DNA from: Bacteroidaceae bacterium
Lineage (GTDB): Bacteria > Bacteroidota > Bacteroidia > Bacteroidales > Bacteroidaceae
Direction: 5' to 3'
NCBI GenBank assembly: GCA_017535725.1
Contig: JAFXTO010000031.1
Coordinates: forward strand, 1 to 58,695
DNA length: 58,695 bases
Shown here: piece after piece, positions 7,612-21,500 of the stretch
How positions within the stretch are numbered: position 1 is the first letter of the stretch
How the letters are laid out: each line of letters begins with the position of its first letter
Made by a program: the position numbers and the translations under genes
Notes under the pieces: model-generated
What the model was told of the DNA's origin: nothing
Seen by the model: the letters and a program-made list of their open reading frames with translations, nothing else
Database searches by the model: none

Positions 7612-9417
7612 ATGAGCAAAATCCTCCTCAGAAAATCCCTGATGGTACTCATAGCACTGGTCGCCATGTCTTCGGACATGGTGGGCCAGTCGCTTTCTCT
7701 CAACACCATCTCCACTATCGCCAAGAGCGACCCCCTCATCATCACGGGTGCCGTAGGTACACAGAATACGTACCGCTACAGCTCCATGGGCACGGGCTAT
7801 GCCTCGCCCATGAGCAACAGCATTTATGCGAACCTGAACATCAGCGTCTTTGGCATCTCCATGCCATTCGCACTCTACTTCACCAACGACGGACTGGACT
7901 GGAACTACCCACACCTGTCCTTCCACCTCACGCCGGTCTACAAGAACTGGCGTGGACACTTCGGCCAGAGCTCCATGGCCTTCAGTTCCTACGTCATGAA
8001 CACTTCGTTCAATGGCATCGGTCTGGAATACAACTCCGACAAGATTCGTGCAGGTGCCTTCTATGGCGTCCTGCGCAGTGCCGTCAACGACGACCCCACC
8101 GACCCCTTCGCCCGTCAGCCGCAATACAAGCGCGTGGGCTGGGGTTTCAAGGCCGGCTACGGCAATGGTCGTAACTACATCGACCTTTATGTTCTTCGCG
8201 CATACGACCGCCCCAACTCGCTCGACGAGCAGTGGCGACGCTATATATCCCCCCAGGAAAACGTAGCCATCGGCGTCAAGGGCGCCCTGGCTCCCACCAA
8301 GTGGCTCAGCTTCAGCGGCAACGTCGCCGCCTCGCTGTTCTCCACCGACACCGAAGCCCCGAAGATTGACTCACTCAACAACGCCTTGGCCAACCGCTTC
8401 AGCAACAGCATTATGGACATCCGCTATTCGTCCTTGGCACGCTTCGCGGGCGATGTCAACGTCAACCTCTCCTTCCCCGGAATCTCCGGCTCCATCACCT
8501 ACCGCATCGTTCAGCCCGACTACACGTCGCTCGGCACCTACTATATGGCAAACAACTACCACTCCTTGGGTGTGAGCCTGAACACGATGCTCTTCCACAA
8601 GGTTGCTTTGGCAGGTACCTTCTCCGGCCAGGCCGACAACCTCACCGACCAACAGATGTTCACCACCAAGGGTTTCATCTACTCCGCTATGGCCTCCACC
8701 AGCATCGGTCGCCACTTTAACATTTCTGCCGGTTACAACGGCTACACCCAGGTACAAAGCGACGGTACGGCTCGCATCAACGACACTATTCAGGTACACC
8801 GCCGCACCTCCAGCTTCACCTGTACCCCCTCCTACATGATTGACAACGAGACTCTGGGACACGTCGTTTCACTCTCCTTCAACTATACAGGCAACAAAGA
8901 CCTGAACAAATTCGCCATCGGCGAGAGCGATGTCAAGACCACCGCCATCGGTGCCAACTACACCATGAGCGTCAAGCAATGGAACACCGACTTCGGCTTC
9001 ACCTTCAGCAACCAGACCTCGCGCGGCTACAAGACGAAGTACACCAGCCGCATCGGCACCCTCTCCACGGGGCACACCTTCTTTGAGGAGAACCCGCTCA
9101 ACGTCTCTGGTTCCGTCTCCTTAATATATAATGAAGTGGAGCGCCAGAGCAAGAGCCTGAACATTGGCGGAGAGGTCAGCGCTTCCTACACCCTGAAGCA
9201 GTACCACGTCTTCTCCGCTTCCGCCTCCTTCTACAAGTACGGCGATGTCAACCCCACCAAACTCCGCAGCAACCTCGACCGCACGGACATCACCATTAGC
9301 CTGAACTACGCCTACACCTTCAGCCTCTTCGCCATCAAGCGCAAGGAGGATGCCAGCATCTACAAGAAGGACTGGCTGAAGAGGGTAACCGAAATCTCCG
9401 AAGGATTCTCGGAATAG
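7612..9417 (+). CDS. Outer-membrane beta-barrel protein
   Basis: This 601-residue protein has a signal peptide (about 1-26, ending MVGQ) followed by alternating polar/hydrophobic strands rich in Tyr, Phe, Ser, Asn and Gly, typical of an outer-membrane barrel. Examples are the GNGRNYIDLYVLRAY-, FSGNVAASLF- and SASYTLKQYHVFSASASF-like stretches. There is no plug domain and no TonB box, so it is not a TonB receptor. Its size also does not fit the shorter PorP/SprF family. It sits directly upstream of the giant surface protein, so it may anchor or export it; that is inference from position only. I do not recognise a named family. Confidence 0.75.
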   Translation: MSKILLRKSLMVLIALVAMSSDMVGQSLSLNTISTIAKSDPLIITGAVGTQNTYRYSSMGTGYASPMSNSIYANLNISVFGISMPFALYFTNDGLDWNYPHLSFHLTPVYKNWRGHFGQSSMAFSSYVMNTSFNGIGLEYNSDKIRAGAFYGVLRSAVNDDPTDPFARQPQYKRVGWGFKAGYGNGRNYIDLYVLRAYDRPNSLDEQWRRYISPQENVAIGVKGALAPTKWLSFSGNVAASLFSTDTEAPKIDSLNNALANRFSNSIMDIRYSSLARFAGDVNVNLSFPGISGSITYRIVQPDYTSLGTYYMANNYHSLGVSLNTMLFHKVALAGTFSGQADNLTDQQMFTTKGFIYSAMASTSIGRHFNISAGYNGYTQVQSDGTARINDTIQVHRRTSSFTCTPSYMIDNETLGHVVSLSFNYTGNKDLNKFAIGESDVKTTAIGANYTMSVKQWNTDFGFTFSNQTSRGYKTKYTSRIGTLSTGHTFFEENPLNVSGSVSLIYNEVERQSKSLNIGGEVSASYTLKQYHVFSASASFYKYGDVNPTKLRSNLDRTDITISLNYAYTFSLFAIKRKEDASIYKKDWLKRVTEISEGFSE

Positions 9418-9593
9418 AGAAAGTTGAAAAGTTGAAAGGTTGAAAAGTTGAAAGGTTGAAAAGTTGAACTTTTGGAGCAGCGAGCTCCATCAAGCTTGCT
9501 TGAAATGGCCGAGTCGTGACAAAAGTCAGCGAAGCTAAAGGTTGAAAAGTTGAAAGGTTGAAAATTGAGAGATGAAAGTTGAAAATTGAAACA
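9418..9593 (+). repeat. TTGAAAAG arrays between barrel and giant gene
   Basis: Two blocks of GTTGAAAAGTTGAAAGG-type units (about 9420-9466 and 9538-9592) lie in the same orientation on the sense strand. They flank a unique core with GGAGC-AGCGA-GCTCC and an ATCAAGCTTGCTTGA stretch that recalls the inverted-repeat arms at 187-271. The second block runs up to the start of the giant gene, which lacks an obvious Shine-Dalgarno sequence. Confidence 0.8.
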
Positions 9594-12500
9594 ATGAAAG
9601 ATATGACAACATACAGTTCACATAATGATAGACTGACTAGGCAAGCTAGACATACTAGACTAACTAGATTAACTAGACTATCTAGACAAACTAGACAAAC
9701 TAGACAAACTAGTCTCACTAGTTCTACTAGACAAACTAGTCTTTTCAGAACCTTCTGCGTTCTGTTCTGCTTGTTCGTGGCCTCTACCGCGGACATCCAC
9801 CTTTCAACTTGCAACTTGCGACTTTCAACCTGCGCAGCCCAGGACATCACGGTGACGGTGACGCCTTCGCAGACCGTGTTGCCTCCGCAGGTGATGCTCT
9901 ATATCACCGAGCCATCTAACTACTTTACTATCTCCTTGACCAATACGGGCAAGGACAATGCCAACATCTATCTCGTCATGCAGGTCGAGCAGGTCAATCC
10001 CGCTTCCGGCCTCAGCCTGAGTACTCCCCCCGCCCGTCAGCCCAAAGTGCCCATTGTGGTTCCTGCAGGCGGCTCGCGCATCCTCACCCCCGCCGAGGTT
10101 CGCGGCCTCTTCAACCATATCCCGCTCAATGAAATCAAGGCGCCACAGGACCTCTTTGATAACAACAACGGTTCCTTCGGTCTTCTGCCCGAAGGCCAGT
10201 ACGAGCTGCACATGACCGCCTACCGCTGGGATCCCCTGCTTCCCAGCCCTGTCGTCGCCAGTTCCCCCTCCGGCGGCTTCGCCAGTTTCAGCGTCTGCTA
10301 CAACGCCCAGGCACCTCAGTTCCTGACGCCGTCCACCATCAGCCAGGAACTTCTGGCCGTGGCCGAACTCGACCCCTTGGCTCCGCAGTTCACCTGGCGC
10401 GCACCCGTCGTGGCTTGTAACCCTGCAGCGCTCCAATTTACTTATTCCATGCGTATCGTTGAGGTGCTGCCCGGCCAGCAACCCGACCAGTCTATGACCA
10501 GCAACCCGGTCACCTATCAGGTATCCAACCTCGCCACCCCCACCTGCCTCTTACCCGCGTCCGTCATCATGCAGATGAAGGAAGGCAAGACCTACGCGGC
10601 ACAGGTGACGGCTACCCAAACCAATGTCAACAGGACGATGCTCAACTACGTCAGCATCGCCAACAACGGCAAGAGCACCTACAAACTCTTCCGGCTCAAG
10701 GAAACAAAGAAGAAACAGGAGCAAGAGGATAACAACGATAAGAATGATGACGATGACGACGAGGATGACGGAGATGAAAAAGGAGGAGAAGAAGAAGACG
10801 ATGACATTTCTATCATCATGGCGGGTTCCAAGTCGAGCGACTTGGTAGAAGACTCCCTCTACACCTTCCGCAACCCGCGCATCCGCGAACCGCTGTTTGC
10901 AGATGACAGCGGTGCCCGCAAACGCTTCTTGGAGTCCGACATCGAAGTGACGTGGGAAGCTTCCTTATTTATGGGCGGCGAAGGCCATCGCAGCGATACC
11001 ATAGAGATAGAATATGAACTTCAGTTCTTCGACAACGGCGATAACGCCGACAAGGAAGAAACCCTGAAGACAGACCCGTTCTACACCTACCGCACCAAGG
11101 AGCTGAAACATAACATCGAATGGGATGACATCGAAAAGCATGTCAAAGAAGGAGATTATATGCTCCTGCGCATTCAGCCCATTATCAAGAAGGGACGTTC
11201 CATCGCATTCGTAGGCGACGAGAACACGGTGGACTTCGCCCTCTGCCAACGCCTGAGCCGCGAATATTTCGAGTGCCAGAGTCAAATGGAGATTGAAGAC
11301 AGGAAGCCGACCACCAAGAGTGCCAACGACCTCAAGGGAAAGGTCGTTCATATTGGTCAGTACGAGCTCACCATCGACGACATCAAGGGTTCTGGCAGCG
11401 GAGGTTTCTCAGGCACGGGCCGCGTGGAATGGAACCCCTTCGGCTCCAGCATCATGGTCTGTGTGAAATTCGATAATCTGAAACTCAACCAAGACGATAT
11501 CGTCTATGACGGCATCGCCGAGACCGTGGCAGCCCCCGATATGCTAAGCAGCATGCAGGTCGTCGACAAACTCTTCTCCGACTGGGGCATCGACAACCTC
11601 ATTGCAGACTCCAAGATTCCTTATGCCAGCCAGATACAGAACAAGGTCGATGGCAAAATCAAGAGCTTGGCAGAGCAAATCAACCTCGGCGATTATTACA
11701 GCAAGATGCAGAAAGGTAAGGATGTCTTCAAGATCCTTACCACCGGCAAGATGGACAAGCTCTATATGCCCGTGAAGTTCCCGACGGAGATCCTTCCCGA
11801 CAAGTTTGATGTCGTGGACCTCCAGATTGTCAATATGAAGTTCGCGCCGACGTATGCTACGATGAATGTCTTGGGCGAAGCAGCCATGCCCGAATGCGAC
11901 ATCCTCAAGAGCAAGGTCCTCGTCTTCGGAGCACCGCGTCTGTGCATCTCCCCTGACACCTTCCTACCACAAGACGGACAGATTGCCCTCCTCGGTGACT
12001 TCACCCTGACGCCCAGCAATATGGAACTGACGTTCAAGGCCCCGAAGGATCCCTTGAAGCCGAAGGACGGCTGCTATATCTCCTGGCACCAAGGTAAGCT
12101 GGAACTCCTCGGCATCGATGCCGACCTGAAGGTTGACGGGATGTACAAGGAAGTGAACGGCAAGCTCACCGACGAACTCGCCACCATGTACCTCAAGGGC
12201 TCTGTCGGCAGCTGGGACGATTTCCTCATCGACCGCATCTCCGTCGATGACTTCCAGATGAAGGACCTCCCCGGCTGGACCTTCCAGGCCAGTGATGTCG
12301 TCTTCGACCACTCCATCTACCGCAACTCCGACCACATGGGCAAGTTCCCCGAGAAGTACAACAAGAAGGAAGCTGGCATCATCAGCGGTGACACCCAGTG
12401 GCAGGGAGTGCACATCGGCAAGGTCGGCGTAGCCTTCCCCAAGTCGTTGGAGTTAGGCGAAGTAGATAAAGAACACAACGACCGCCGTCTCTGGGTAGGC

Positions 12501-15500
12501 GCCAAGGAGATGTTCATCGACAAGTCCGGCGTCACCGTCACCATCGGTGCCGAGAACGTCTTCGCAGCCAAGGAAGGTACCCTCGGCGGCTGGGGCATCA
12601 GCCTTGACGAGGCCCATGTGCAGATTATCCAGAACGACTTCGACAACTGCGGCTTCACGGGACAAATCAACGTGCCTATCCTCAAGCGCCAGAAAGGCAG
12701 TGAGCATGAGGGTGAATTCGGCAACGTGAAATACACCTGCCAGATTCGTGAACTCAGTAATCCTAATAATGAGAAAGGCAAGAAGAACGCCAATGACAAG
12801 AATAAGCGATTATCTTATATCTTCCTCACCGAGCAGGTGGAGCCTTTGGACTTCAGCTTCCTCGTAGGGCAGGCTACGCTCGACCAAGACCAGACCTACT
12901 TCCTCGTCGACGCCTACGACGATCCCGATAAGCCCGGCAAAGTCAAGACACAGATAGAACTGTGCCTCGGTGGCGAAATCGGCATCGGTGCCATCGATAA
13001 AGCCAACGATTGGCTGGTCGAGAAGACGAAGTCCCTGCCGCTGGAACTGAAGATTCCGGAACTGCACTTCACCAAGATGCGTTTTTCCAACGTATCGGAG
13101 GCCGACGACTGGGTCATCAACGACAAGCGTGTGGAGGACAAGCGCAAGGCACGCGACGCTGCGGCCAAGGGCATCCACGACAAAGCCTTGAAAATACTGG
13201 TAGAAGGCAAGGAATTCAATGCAGGCACCGAACAGGAACCCTTCTACATCAACCTCGGCGAATGGTCGTTTGCTTCCGCTGATAAGCATATCGGCCCCTT
13301 CACCTTCAACCTCACTGAGTTCAAGCCGAACTTCGATTCCGGCACAAAGAAGCTTTCCTTGGAGGTCGGCGGCTCCATAGGACTCTGCGAGGTCATCGAC
13401 GTGGGGGCAACGGTCATTATTAGTGCCAAGGTGAATATTCCCGACTACTCGAAGCCGAAGACGTGGTCCATCAGCGACGGCGACGTGGAGTTCAAGGCAC
13501 TGCATCTGGATCTTGACTGGACGGCCCTTCACTTCCATGGTGATCTCGAGGCAACCAAAGCGCCCAACAAGGGCTATTCCGGTACGCTCGAAATCGATAT
13601 TGTCGGTTTCTTCAAACTCGACTGCAAGGGCGGTTACTACGAACACACGAAAGACGCCAAGGACAACAAAGACCGTGACTTTAGCTGGGGGTACTTCATG
13701 GCAAGTGTCGAGAGTAGTGCAGGCATACACGCCGATCCCGTTGTCATCAATCGCATTTCCGGTGGTTTCTTCTTCAACTGCCGACCCACTAAGGGCGAGA
13801 ACAAGTTCGATGGTGATCCAGAGGTCGCGTATGGCAATATCGGTGTTGCCCTCGGGCTCGGACTCTGCACCACAGCGGGTAAAGAGACTCTCAGCGCCGA
13901 CCTCGACTTGCTGGTAGTCTATGACAGTGACAATAAATGCCTCTCCACCTTCATGTTCAATGGCAAGATTGAGGCCGTTAGCGGCATCATCACGGCCGAA
14001 TGTTCGCTTATCTATGAGAACGAAAAGAACAGTGCGGGCGTCACCCAGAACCGCTACCTCTGCCTCAACGTCACCGCGGAGGCGGGTATGGATACGAACG
14101 CCCTCATAAATAAGGTCAAGGGCATGAATGAATCCCTGAAAAGCTTGCAAGGCAAACTCAATGAGTTCCAGGGGAAAATAGACGGAGTCTATCAGAAAGT
14201 GACAAATGCCGCCTCGGGTATGGGAGTCATGTCTGGCGACTATAACAAGCCGAAAAAAGACGGCAAGAACAAGGAAGAATCTGAAGAGATTGAAGCCTCC
14301 GCAGGAAGTGCCAAGATAACCCTGGAATTCAAAGTCACCTGGGTGAAAGACGGCAAGAAATATCCTACGCCCAAATGGCATCTCTACCTCGGAGAACCCG
14401 ACGAGGCGCATCGCTGTACCTTCACCTTCTTAAAGTTCAAGAGTCCCATCATCACTGTGGATATCGGTGCCAACGGCTACCTCTGCCTCGGTAACGAGCT
14501 GCCCAACAACGGAGCCCTGCCTGAGATTCCTCCCAAGATTACCGAGTTCCTCAGTGGCCACAAGGCCGACCAGGCCGATATGGGTGCCGACTTGGGCAAG
14601 GCCCAGCGCAGCCGCAAGGCAGCTGCCAAGGCCCTCCTCGACCCCAACAGCCTTAATGGCGGCATCATGGTGGGTGCCAGCGCCTGGGGTTCTATCACCC
14701 TCGACCTCGGCCTCCTCTATGGTTCCTTGGATGCCATTGCCGGTTTCGATGCCGCCCTGGTCAACTACGGCAACATGGCCTACTGTATGAACAGTGGCTC
14801 GTCCATGGGCTACGAGGGTTGGTATGCGATGGGCCAGCTCTATGCCTTCTTACAAGCCGACCTCGGCATACACGTACACATCGGAAACTTCATCAACGAG
14901 AAAATCAGCATCCTCTATGCCGGTATCGGCGGCGTCCTGGAGATGGGTCTGCCGAATCCCACCTGGATGGAAGGCTCCGCCCGCATCAAGATTAGCCTGC
15001 TTGGCGGCCTCTGCAAAATCAACAAGAAGTTCGACTTCTCCGCCGGTGACCACTGCGTGCCCTTCAAGGGCAATGCCCTCGACGGCTTCGAGATGTTCCA
15101 GGGCGTCAGCCACGGCTCCGACAGCCTCTATCAGGCACTCTTGGATCCCACCTTCGCCATCTCCCTCGACGATGCCAAGCACATGACCTTCAACACCCAG
15201 TCCTCCATTGGCAGCCACTACCGCCTCATCGATCCTTCCTGGGAGTCTGAGTTGAAGGACAAGGCCCAGACCACCCAAGCTGACGTTGAAAAGTCCATCG
15301 CTCTCAACGCCAGCCGCACCTACGTCTTCGATATGGATCAGGACTTGAACTACTACAGCATGAAGAAGGGTGTCCGTCTCTTCGACCTCGGCACCACGGC
15401 AACCGACCTCATCAATGCTGGCAAAGGCACGAAAGACAACTTGTACAAGGCCATGAAGACCAACACTTATGGGTCAATATTAAATAATGCGCAGAAAGGT

Positions 15501-18500
15501 AATCCCCTCTTTGAGAACCTAAGCGATTATATTATTAACAACATGAGTGAGCGTAGCGGCACCGTGGCCGAAACGAGTATGATCATGGGTAGCAAGGAAC
15601 TCAATTCCTCCGTATCAGACTATCTTGCGGACACATGGCAATCACGCATCGATGAAATGCTGGGCTCCAATACATTGACTGCCAAGGATGGCAAAAAAAA
15701 TGTCTCATTCTCCGCATTGAAGTACACGCCCACGGAGGTGAACTGTAGCTTCCGCGAGACGCAGGGCACCACCTTCCACCTAACAGGCATGAACCTCAAG
15801 GCCGGACACAGCTATGCCCTGTTCCTCATGGCCGATGCCTTCGAGATTGAGAACGGACGCCGCATCTGGTGCCAGTACATCAAGAACGGCAAGGAGAATC
15901 GTATCCACTGGCGGCAGACCAAGGCTTGGTTCTTCCGCGTCAAGAGCGACGAGGAAGAGAAGATTATCACCGACTCCCTGCGCAACCTCGAACCCTACAT
16001 CGCCCTGGCATATCCTTCTTATAATGGTACCCGCGTGCGCGACGAACGTGGTGAAGGCGACCTCCGCGCCTACTACAACGACATCTTGAAGCCCACCATC
16101 GCCCTCAACCGCGATATCCGGACTTCGCTGCCTGCAGACAAGATGAAGTGGGTGCTCGAAGGCTATACTGCCGCTGGCGACACCCTGAAGCCCCAGACCC
16201 GTGATGCCGTTTACAAAAAAAATGGAAACTGCATCAACCTCGAGCCTGCATCGGCCTTCAAGCCCTTCGAAGAGTTCACTAATACCGCCAAGGGTAACTC
16301 GAGATACGACTTCAACCAGGAGAAGTATCGGCTGAAGCTGCTCTACACCTACCGACACAAGGAACAGATTCCTACTTTCGGTGCCAAGGCCAGGTTTACA
16401 GGTATTCAATACAAAGAAAAGGGCGACAGCACCGTCGTACTCGTGGACCTGCCCATCATCACCCTGCCTCACGATGTGAAAATCATCAGCGACACTTACA
16501 CCGACTCGTGGAAGGAAGTGACCCAGGAGGCCAACGCCGAACTGCTGCCCTATTCCTTGCCCTTCGTGGGAGCCAGCATGGACAGCATTCCCCACATCCT
16601 CTATGAGAATGACTACCGAACCAAGAACCTGAGCGACGAGGACCTCGTCTTCAGGAACGTCACGTTCTCCGGTACCGATCTTCCCTACCGCCTCATCGAC
16701 CCGTACATGTACTTCGCCTACCTCGGCAAGTGGGTGTTCATCGGTGACCGCGAGATCAGTGCCTACGCTTTCGACAAGGTGCCCGTGAAGTTCGGCTCCG
16801 AGAGCCTCATCTTCAACTACAACGGAACCGTCGTCAACAGCGAGTTCCTCAAGGTCAGCAAGAAACTCGGCGAACGCAACAAGTCGCTCATCGAACTGCG
16901 CGACCAAATGTATTCCGTCTGGAACAACTGGAGCTACAACGACGACAGCCATCCCAAGTACCCGCTGCCCTCCGTCGGCAGTGCCATCGGCGGCATCACC
17001 GCCAACAACCAGGACGGCAAGACCAGCACCGTGACGCCCATCAACATCAACCACAACCTCCAGCGCGACTACACGTACGTTTTTGAGGACTTGTTGAAAG
17101 ACTATGTGGCGGTCTATAATGTGGCAGACACGATCAGCACCTATCTCTGGGCACAGTCGCGTACCCTCCTGGATAAGTTCTATTCGACCATGAAATCCAA
17201 GGGCACCTGCAGCGGCGATGCGTTCAACTCGTCCTTCAACAAGTCGGTCATGGACTATAACGAGCTACACCGTGGCCAGTATCTGGAGAGCAAGTCACGG
17301 GGCTACAGCGTCCGCCTGCCTTACTACCAGTTGCCGCTCATCTTTGGCGACTGCTTCGGTGGAGGTGCCACGTACAACGGAAAGAAGCTCGACCGCGCTG
17401 ACCGCACCTTCACGAAATCCATCGGCGAGAACGATCTCAGTTCCGGCGACGGAGATCCCGATGACGCCACCCTCAGCATGCGCTGGCCGTCAGAAGCCTC
17501 CAACCTACTGTTCTTCCGCCTCTGCGGAGCCAACGCGGGCGACAATATACGTGGCTTCAACAACCAGCTGTTCAAGACCTATTCCATTGACTACTCCAAC
17601 AACTATCCCAGCGCCAACCATGTGAACAGGGATCGGTTCCGGCGCAACAAGGCTCTGGAGCAGGTCACACGCTTCAAGGCCCGAATCTACCGCGTCGATG
17701 GCTACGATATTGACAAGGGTCTCTACGTGGTCACCAACAAGACCAACGGACGCGGTGGCGGCCCGTGGGAGGCAACTGTGAACATCGGTCTGGATACCAA
17801 AGGCACCAAGAACCTGTCAGACATGTACAAGGCTGTCGAGGAACAGGATGCCTATCGCGAGACCCACTATGACAAGCAGATACCGCAGGCAGCGTGGTGC
17901 GAAGATACCAAGACAATCCTTTTGTGCTACAGCAGCACCATTCTGAAAGTAGGAGAGCAAGCAATACCATTCACAGGCTCTAAATCCGCGGGAACCATCA
18001 CCAAGGTGTTCACCGGAGATGATGTGGTCAATGGACTCTGGCGCCGCACGACGTCCATCCGCGATAAATGTACGAAGGTAATCGTCCACCAGTCCATGAG
18101 TCTGTGCGTCAACGAGTGGTTCAAGAGCAGTCTGAAGAACTTCTTCTACGGCCTGAAGAATGTAACCACCATCGAGGGCATGAGGCACCTCTCCTCACCC
18201 GATACCAATGACATGACCCAGATGTTCTACAACTGCGAGAGCCTCACCACCATCGACTTCTCCGACTGGTACACGCAAGGGGTGACCAGCATGGCCTATA
18301 TGTTCGGCAACTGCAAGAAACTCAAGAGCCTCGACCTGAAGAAGTTCAACACGCAGAAGGTGACGAACATGCAAGGTATGTTCAAGGGCTGCGAGTCGCT
18401 GACCACTCTGAACATCAACAACTTCAAGGGCGATGCCGTGAAGGATTGCGGCTATATGTTCAATGGCTGTAAGAACCTCTACAGCCTTTCCATGTCCTCT

Positions 18501-21500
18501 ATGAACCTACCAGTGGTGGACGATGTTACCAATATGTTCGATGGTTGCGAAAAGCTCACCACCATCAACCTCGCAGGTCTGAACAGCAAGGAACTGAAGG
18601 ATATGGACAGCATGTTCAAGAACTGTAAGGCGCTCACGACGCTGTCCCTCCCCAACATCAACACCTCCAAGGCTGAGCTCATGGACAATATGTTCTCCGG
18701 CTGCTCGTCACTCACGTCGCTCAACCTGTCGAATTTCACCGGCGAGGCACTGGAGTCGTGTACCTTTATGTTTGCCGACTGCGTCAAGCTCTCCAGCCTG
18801 GATCTCCGCAACCTCGCACCAGAGGCCAGTATGACGTACACCCAGCACATGTTTTCCGGCTGCAAGGCCCTGAAGACCCTGCACATCGATATCTTCAACC
18901 CCAACATAGAAAAGTGGGTGGAATCGAATGGCTACATGTTCTATAATGTGCCCGGGACACTCACCACCTACTACTACTCTGAAATCAATCCCTTCATCCT
19001 CGATCAGATTCCCGGCACAAAGAAGGCCGTGGCAGACACCCGCGCCAAGGTCGTGCATGGTCGCTACAGCTCTGGCGACGAAGCCCTCTTCTTCATCTAT
19101 TCGGGCACCGACTATGTGAAGAACAAGAAATACACCATCACCACCAATATCACCGAGGACGGCTCCACCGAGACCAAGAACCACGAGATCACCGTCGTCG
19201 GAGCCTGGTCCGGCGACAATGTCATCAACACGGGCACTGCCCGTCCGGAATGGTGCAAGACCGGAACGAACGTGAGCAAAATCACTACCGCCTACATCGA
19301 CGACAAGTTCAAGGCCATGCCTCGTTCCCTCTATTGTTGGTTCTACCAGTTCACCAATCTGGAAACTGTCAAGGGCTTGAGGAACCTCAATATGGAGAAG
19401 GTGACCACCACCTCCTACATGTTCAAGCTCTGCAGCAACTTGAAGGATGTTTACATCAAACTAAACCAGGCTTCCAGCCTCACGAACATGAGTGGTATGT
19501 TCCACGGCTGCAAGGAACTCATCTCACCAACTGTCTTGTTGCAAAAGGATCATAAGGTTCGCTACATGGACTATATGTTCTATGGGTGCGAGAACCTGGA
19601 GACCTGCCCAGTAAGAGGCGGAAACGAAGTCACGACCACGAGCTACATGTATACCGGTTGCACCGGCCTGAGATACCCAGGTAGCACACCCTCCTTCACG
19701 ACGACCAAGGTGACAGACATGAGCTATATGTTCAAGGGTTGCTCCAATCTACGCAACCCGATGGGAATCTCTTCCACGGAAAACGTGACGAACATGAATG
19801 GTCTCTATCAGGACTGCAGTCGTCTGAACTCGGCCACCTTCTCCAATACGGAAAAGGTCACCAGCATGGACAATATGTTCTCGGGATGCACCTCGCTCTA
19901 CAACATCAACCTCGGCGAGATTACCACCACAGCGCTGAGGAGTTGTTCGAACATGTTCAAGGACGTGCCTCGCTCCAGTGTCATCTACATCGCCTACGAT
20001 GCCACCCGCGTCGTCAATGCATGTCCCGAATCGACCTGGCCTAACCGCGTGCTCATCTATCCCCTCAGCGCTGTTGTCCTGGGTTCCGGCAACCAGATGA
20101 AGCTGCATTTCTACGGTGGCAAGACCACCCAGAAGAAGGGTGATACCTACAACCGTTCGCCCTACAATGGATGGGTCATTGCAGACGTCTTCTCCGGCGC
20201 TCATGTCCAGAACCGAACAAGGAGCTCCATGAGCGGCACGTCTTACTCCAAGATGTGGAACGAGTATGCCGAAAAGATTATTGAAGTCACCATCGATGCC
20301 ACCTATAAGAAGGTCCAGTTGATCAACGCATACGGGTATTTCCAGAACATGAGCCAACTCACCGAAATCAAGGGTATCGGCAACCTGAACACCAAGTATT
20401 GTCAGGATCTCGGACGCTTGTTCAAGGGCTGCAAGAAACTGACGACCATCGAAGGTGGCTCCATCAGCACTGAAAACTGCATCTACACGGACTACATGTT
20501 CGCCGACTGCGAATCCCTAAGGAACATCACGGGCGTGCAGTTTGCCACTACCGACAACATCATAAAAGCGGAGCACATGTTCGAGAACTGCAAGAACATC
20601 TGGCAAATCAGTACGTCCAACTACCCGCATACGGGCAAGGTGCAGGATTTCTCTTACATGTTTGCCGGTTGCAGCTCGTTGACCAGTTTGTATCTTTCCT
20701 ACTTCAAGACCGGCTCCGCCTACTCGATGGCCAGCATGTTCGAAGGCTGCACCCAACTTAATTCCTTCAGCGGACTCAAGTACTTCGACGTGAAGAATGT
20801 CTATGAGTTCGACAATATGTTCAAAGACTGTGCTGCCGCCACCAGTATTGACATTTCGACGTGGCCCCTCAATACAAGTCTCAATGGAGCCAGCCGTCCT
20901 ATGGACGGCAGGAGGACCATCAACGGCATGTTTGCCGGCTGCACCAGCCTGCGCAAACTGACGCTGGGCACGAACTTCGACCTTGACTATGTCGAGACCT
21001 CCAAATCTTCGCCCTTCGCCTCGGTCAAGAATCTCAGTGTGATTGTTCCCAAGGACAAGCTTACGGCAATCAAGAAGGGGCTGACCACGTACCACAGCTT
21101 CCATGTGCCTTCCACCGGACAGTTTTACGACGAAACCGCCACAGAGACGGCACAGGTCATCTGGACGCCGCAATGCAGCACGCTGACCTTCTTCTACGGA
21201 ATGCCCGTACAGGTCGGCGGCACCTTCAACGGCCATCCCGTGAACGCCGTGTGGTCCGGCAAGGACGTACTGGACAACAACAGCGACTCGCCCAAGTGGT
21301 ACTCCACCGCTGCCGACAGGTGTACCGTCGTTACCTTCGACAACTCGTTTGCCAATGCCCGTCCCACCAGCACCCGCGCCTGGTTCTCCGGCTTCAAGAA
21401 ACTCAAGGTAATCAACAACCTCGAGAACTTGCATACCGTCAATGTGACCAACATGTCCCGCATGTTCATGAACTGTGAAAGTCTGACCAGCCTGGAGTTC

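Noticed and set aside
12810-14411. Open frame of 533 codons on the minus strand
   Set aside because: It lies wholly inside the giant plus-strand gene, has a composition typical of an antisense frame, and shows no recognisable motif or promoter. The same applies to the long minus-strand frames at 15780-17054, 20517-21434 and 23546-24943.
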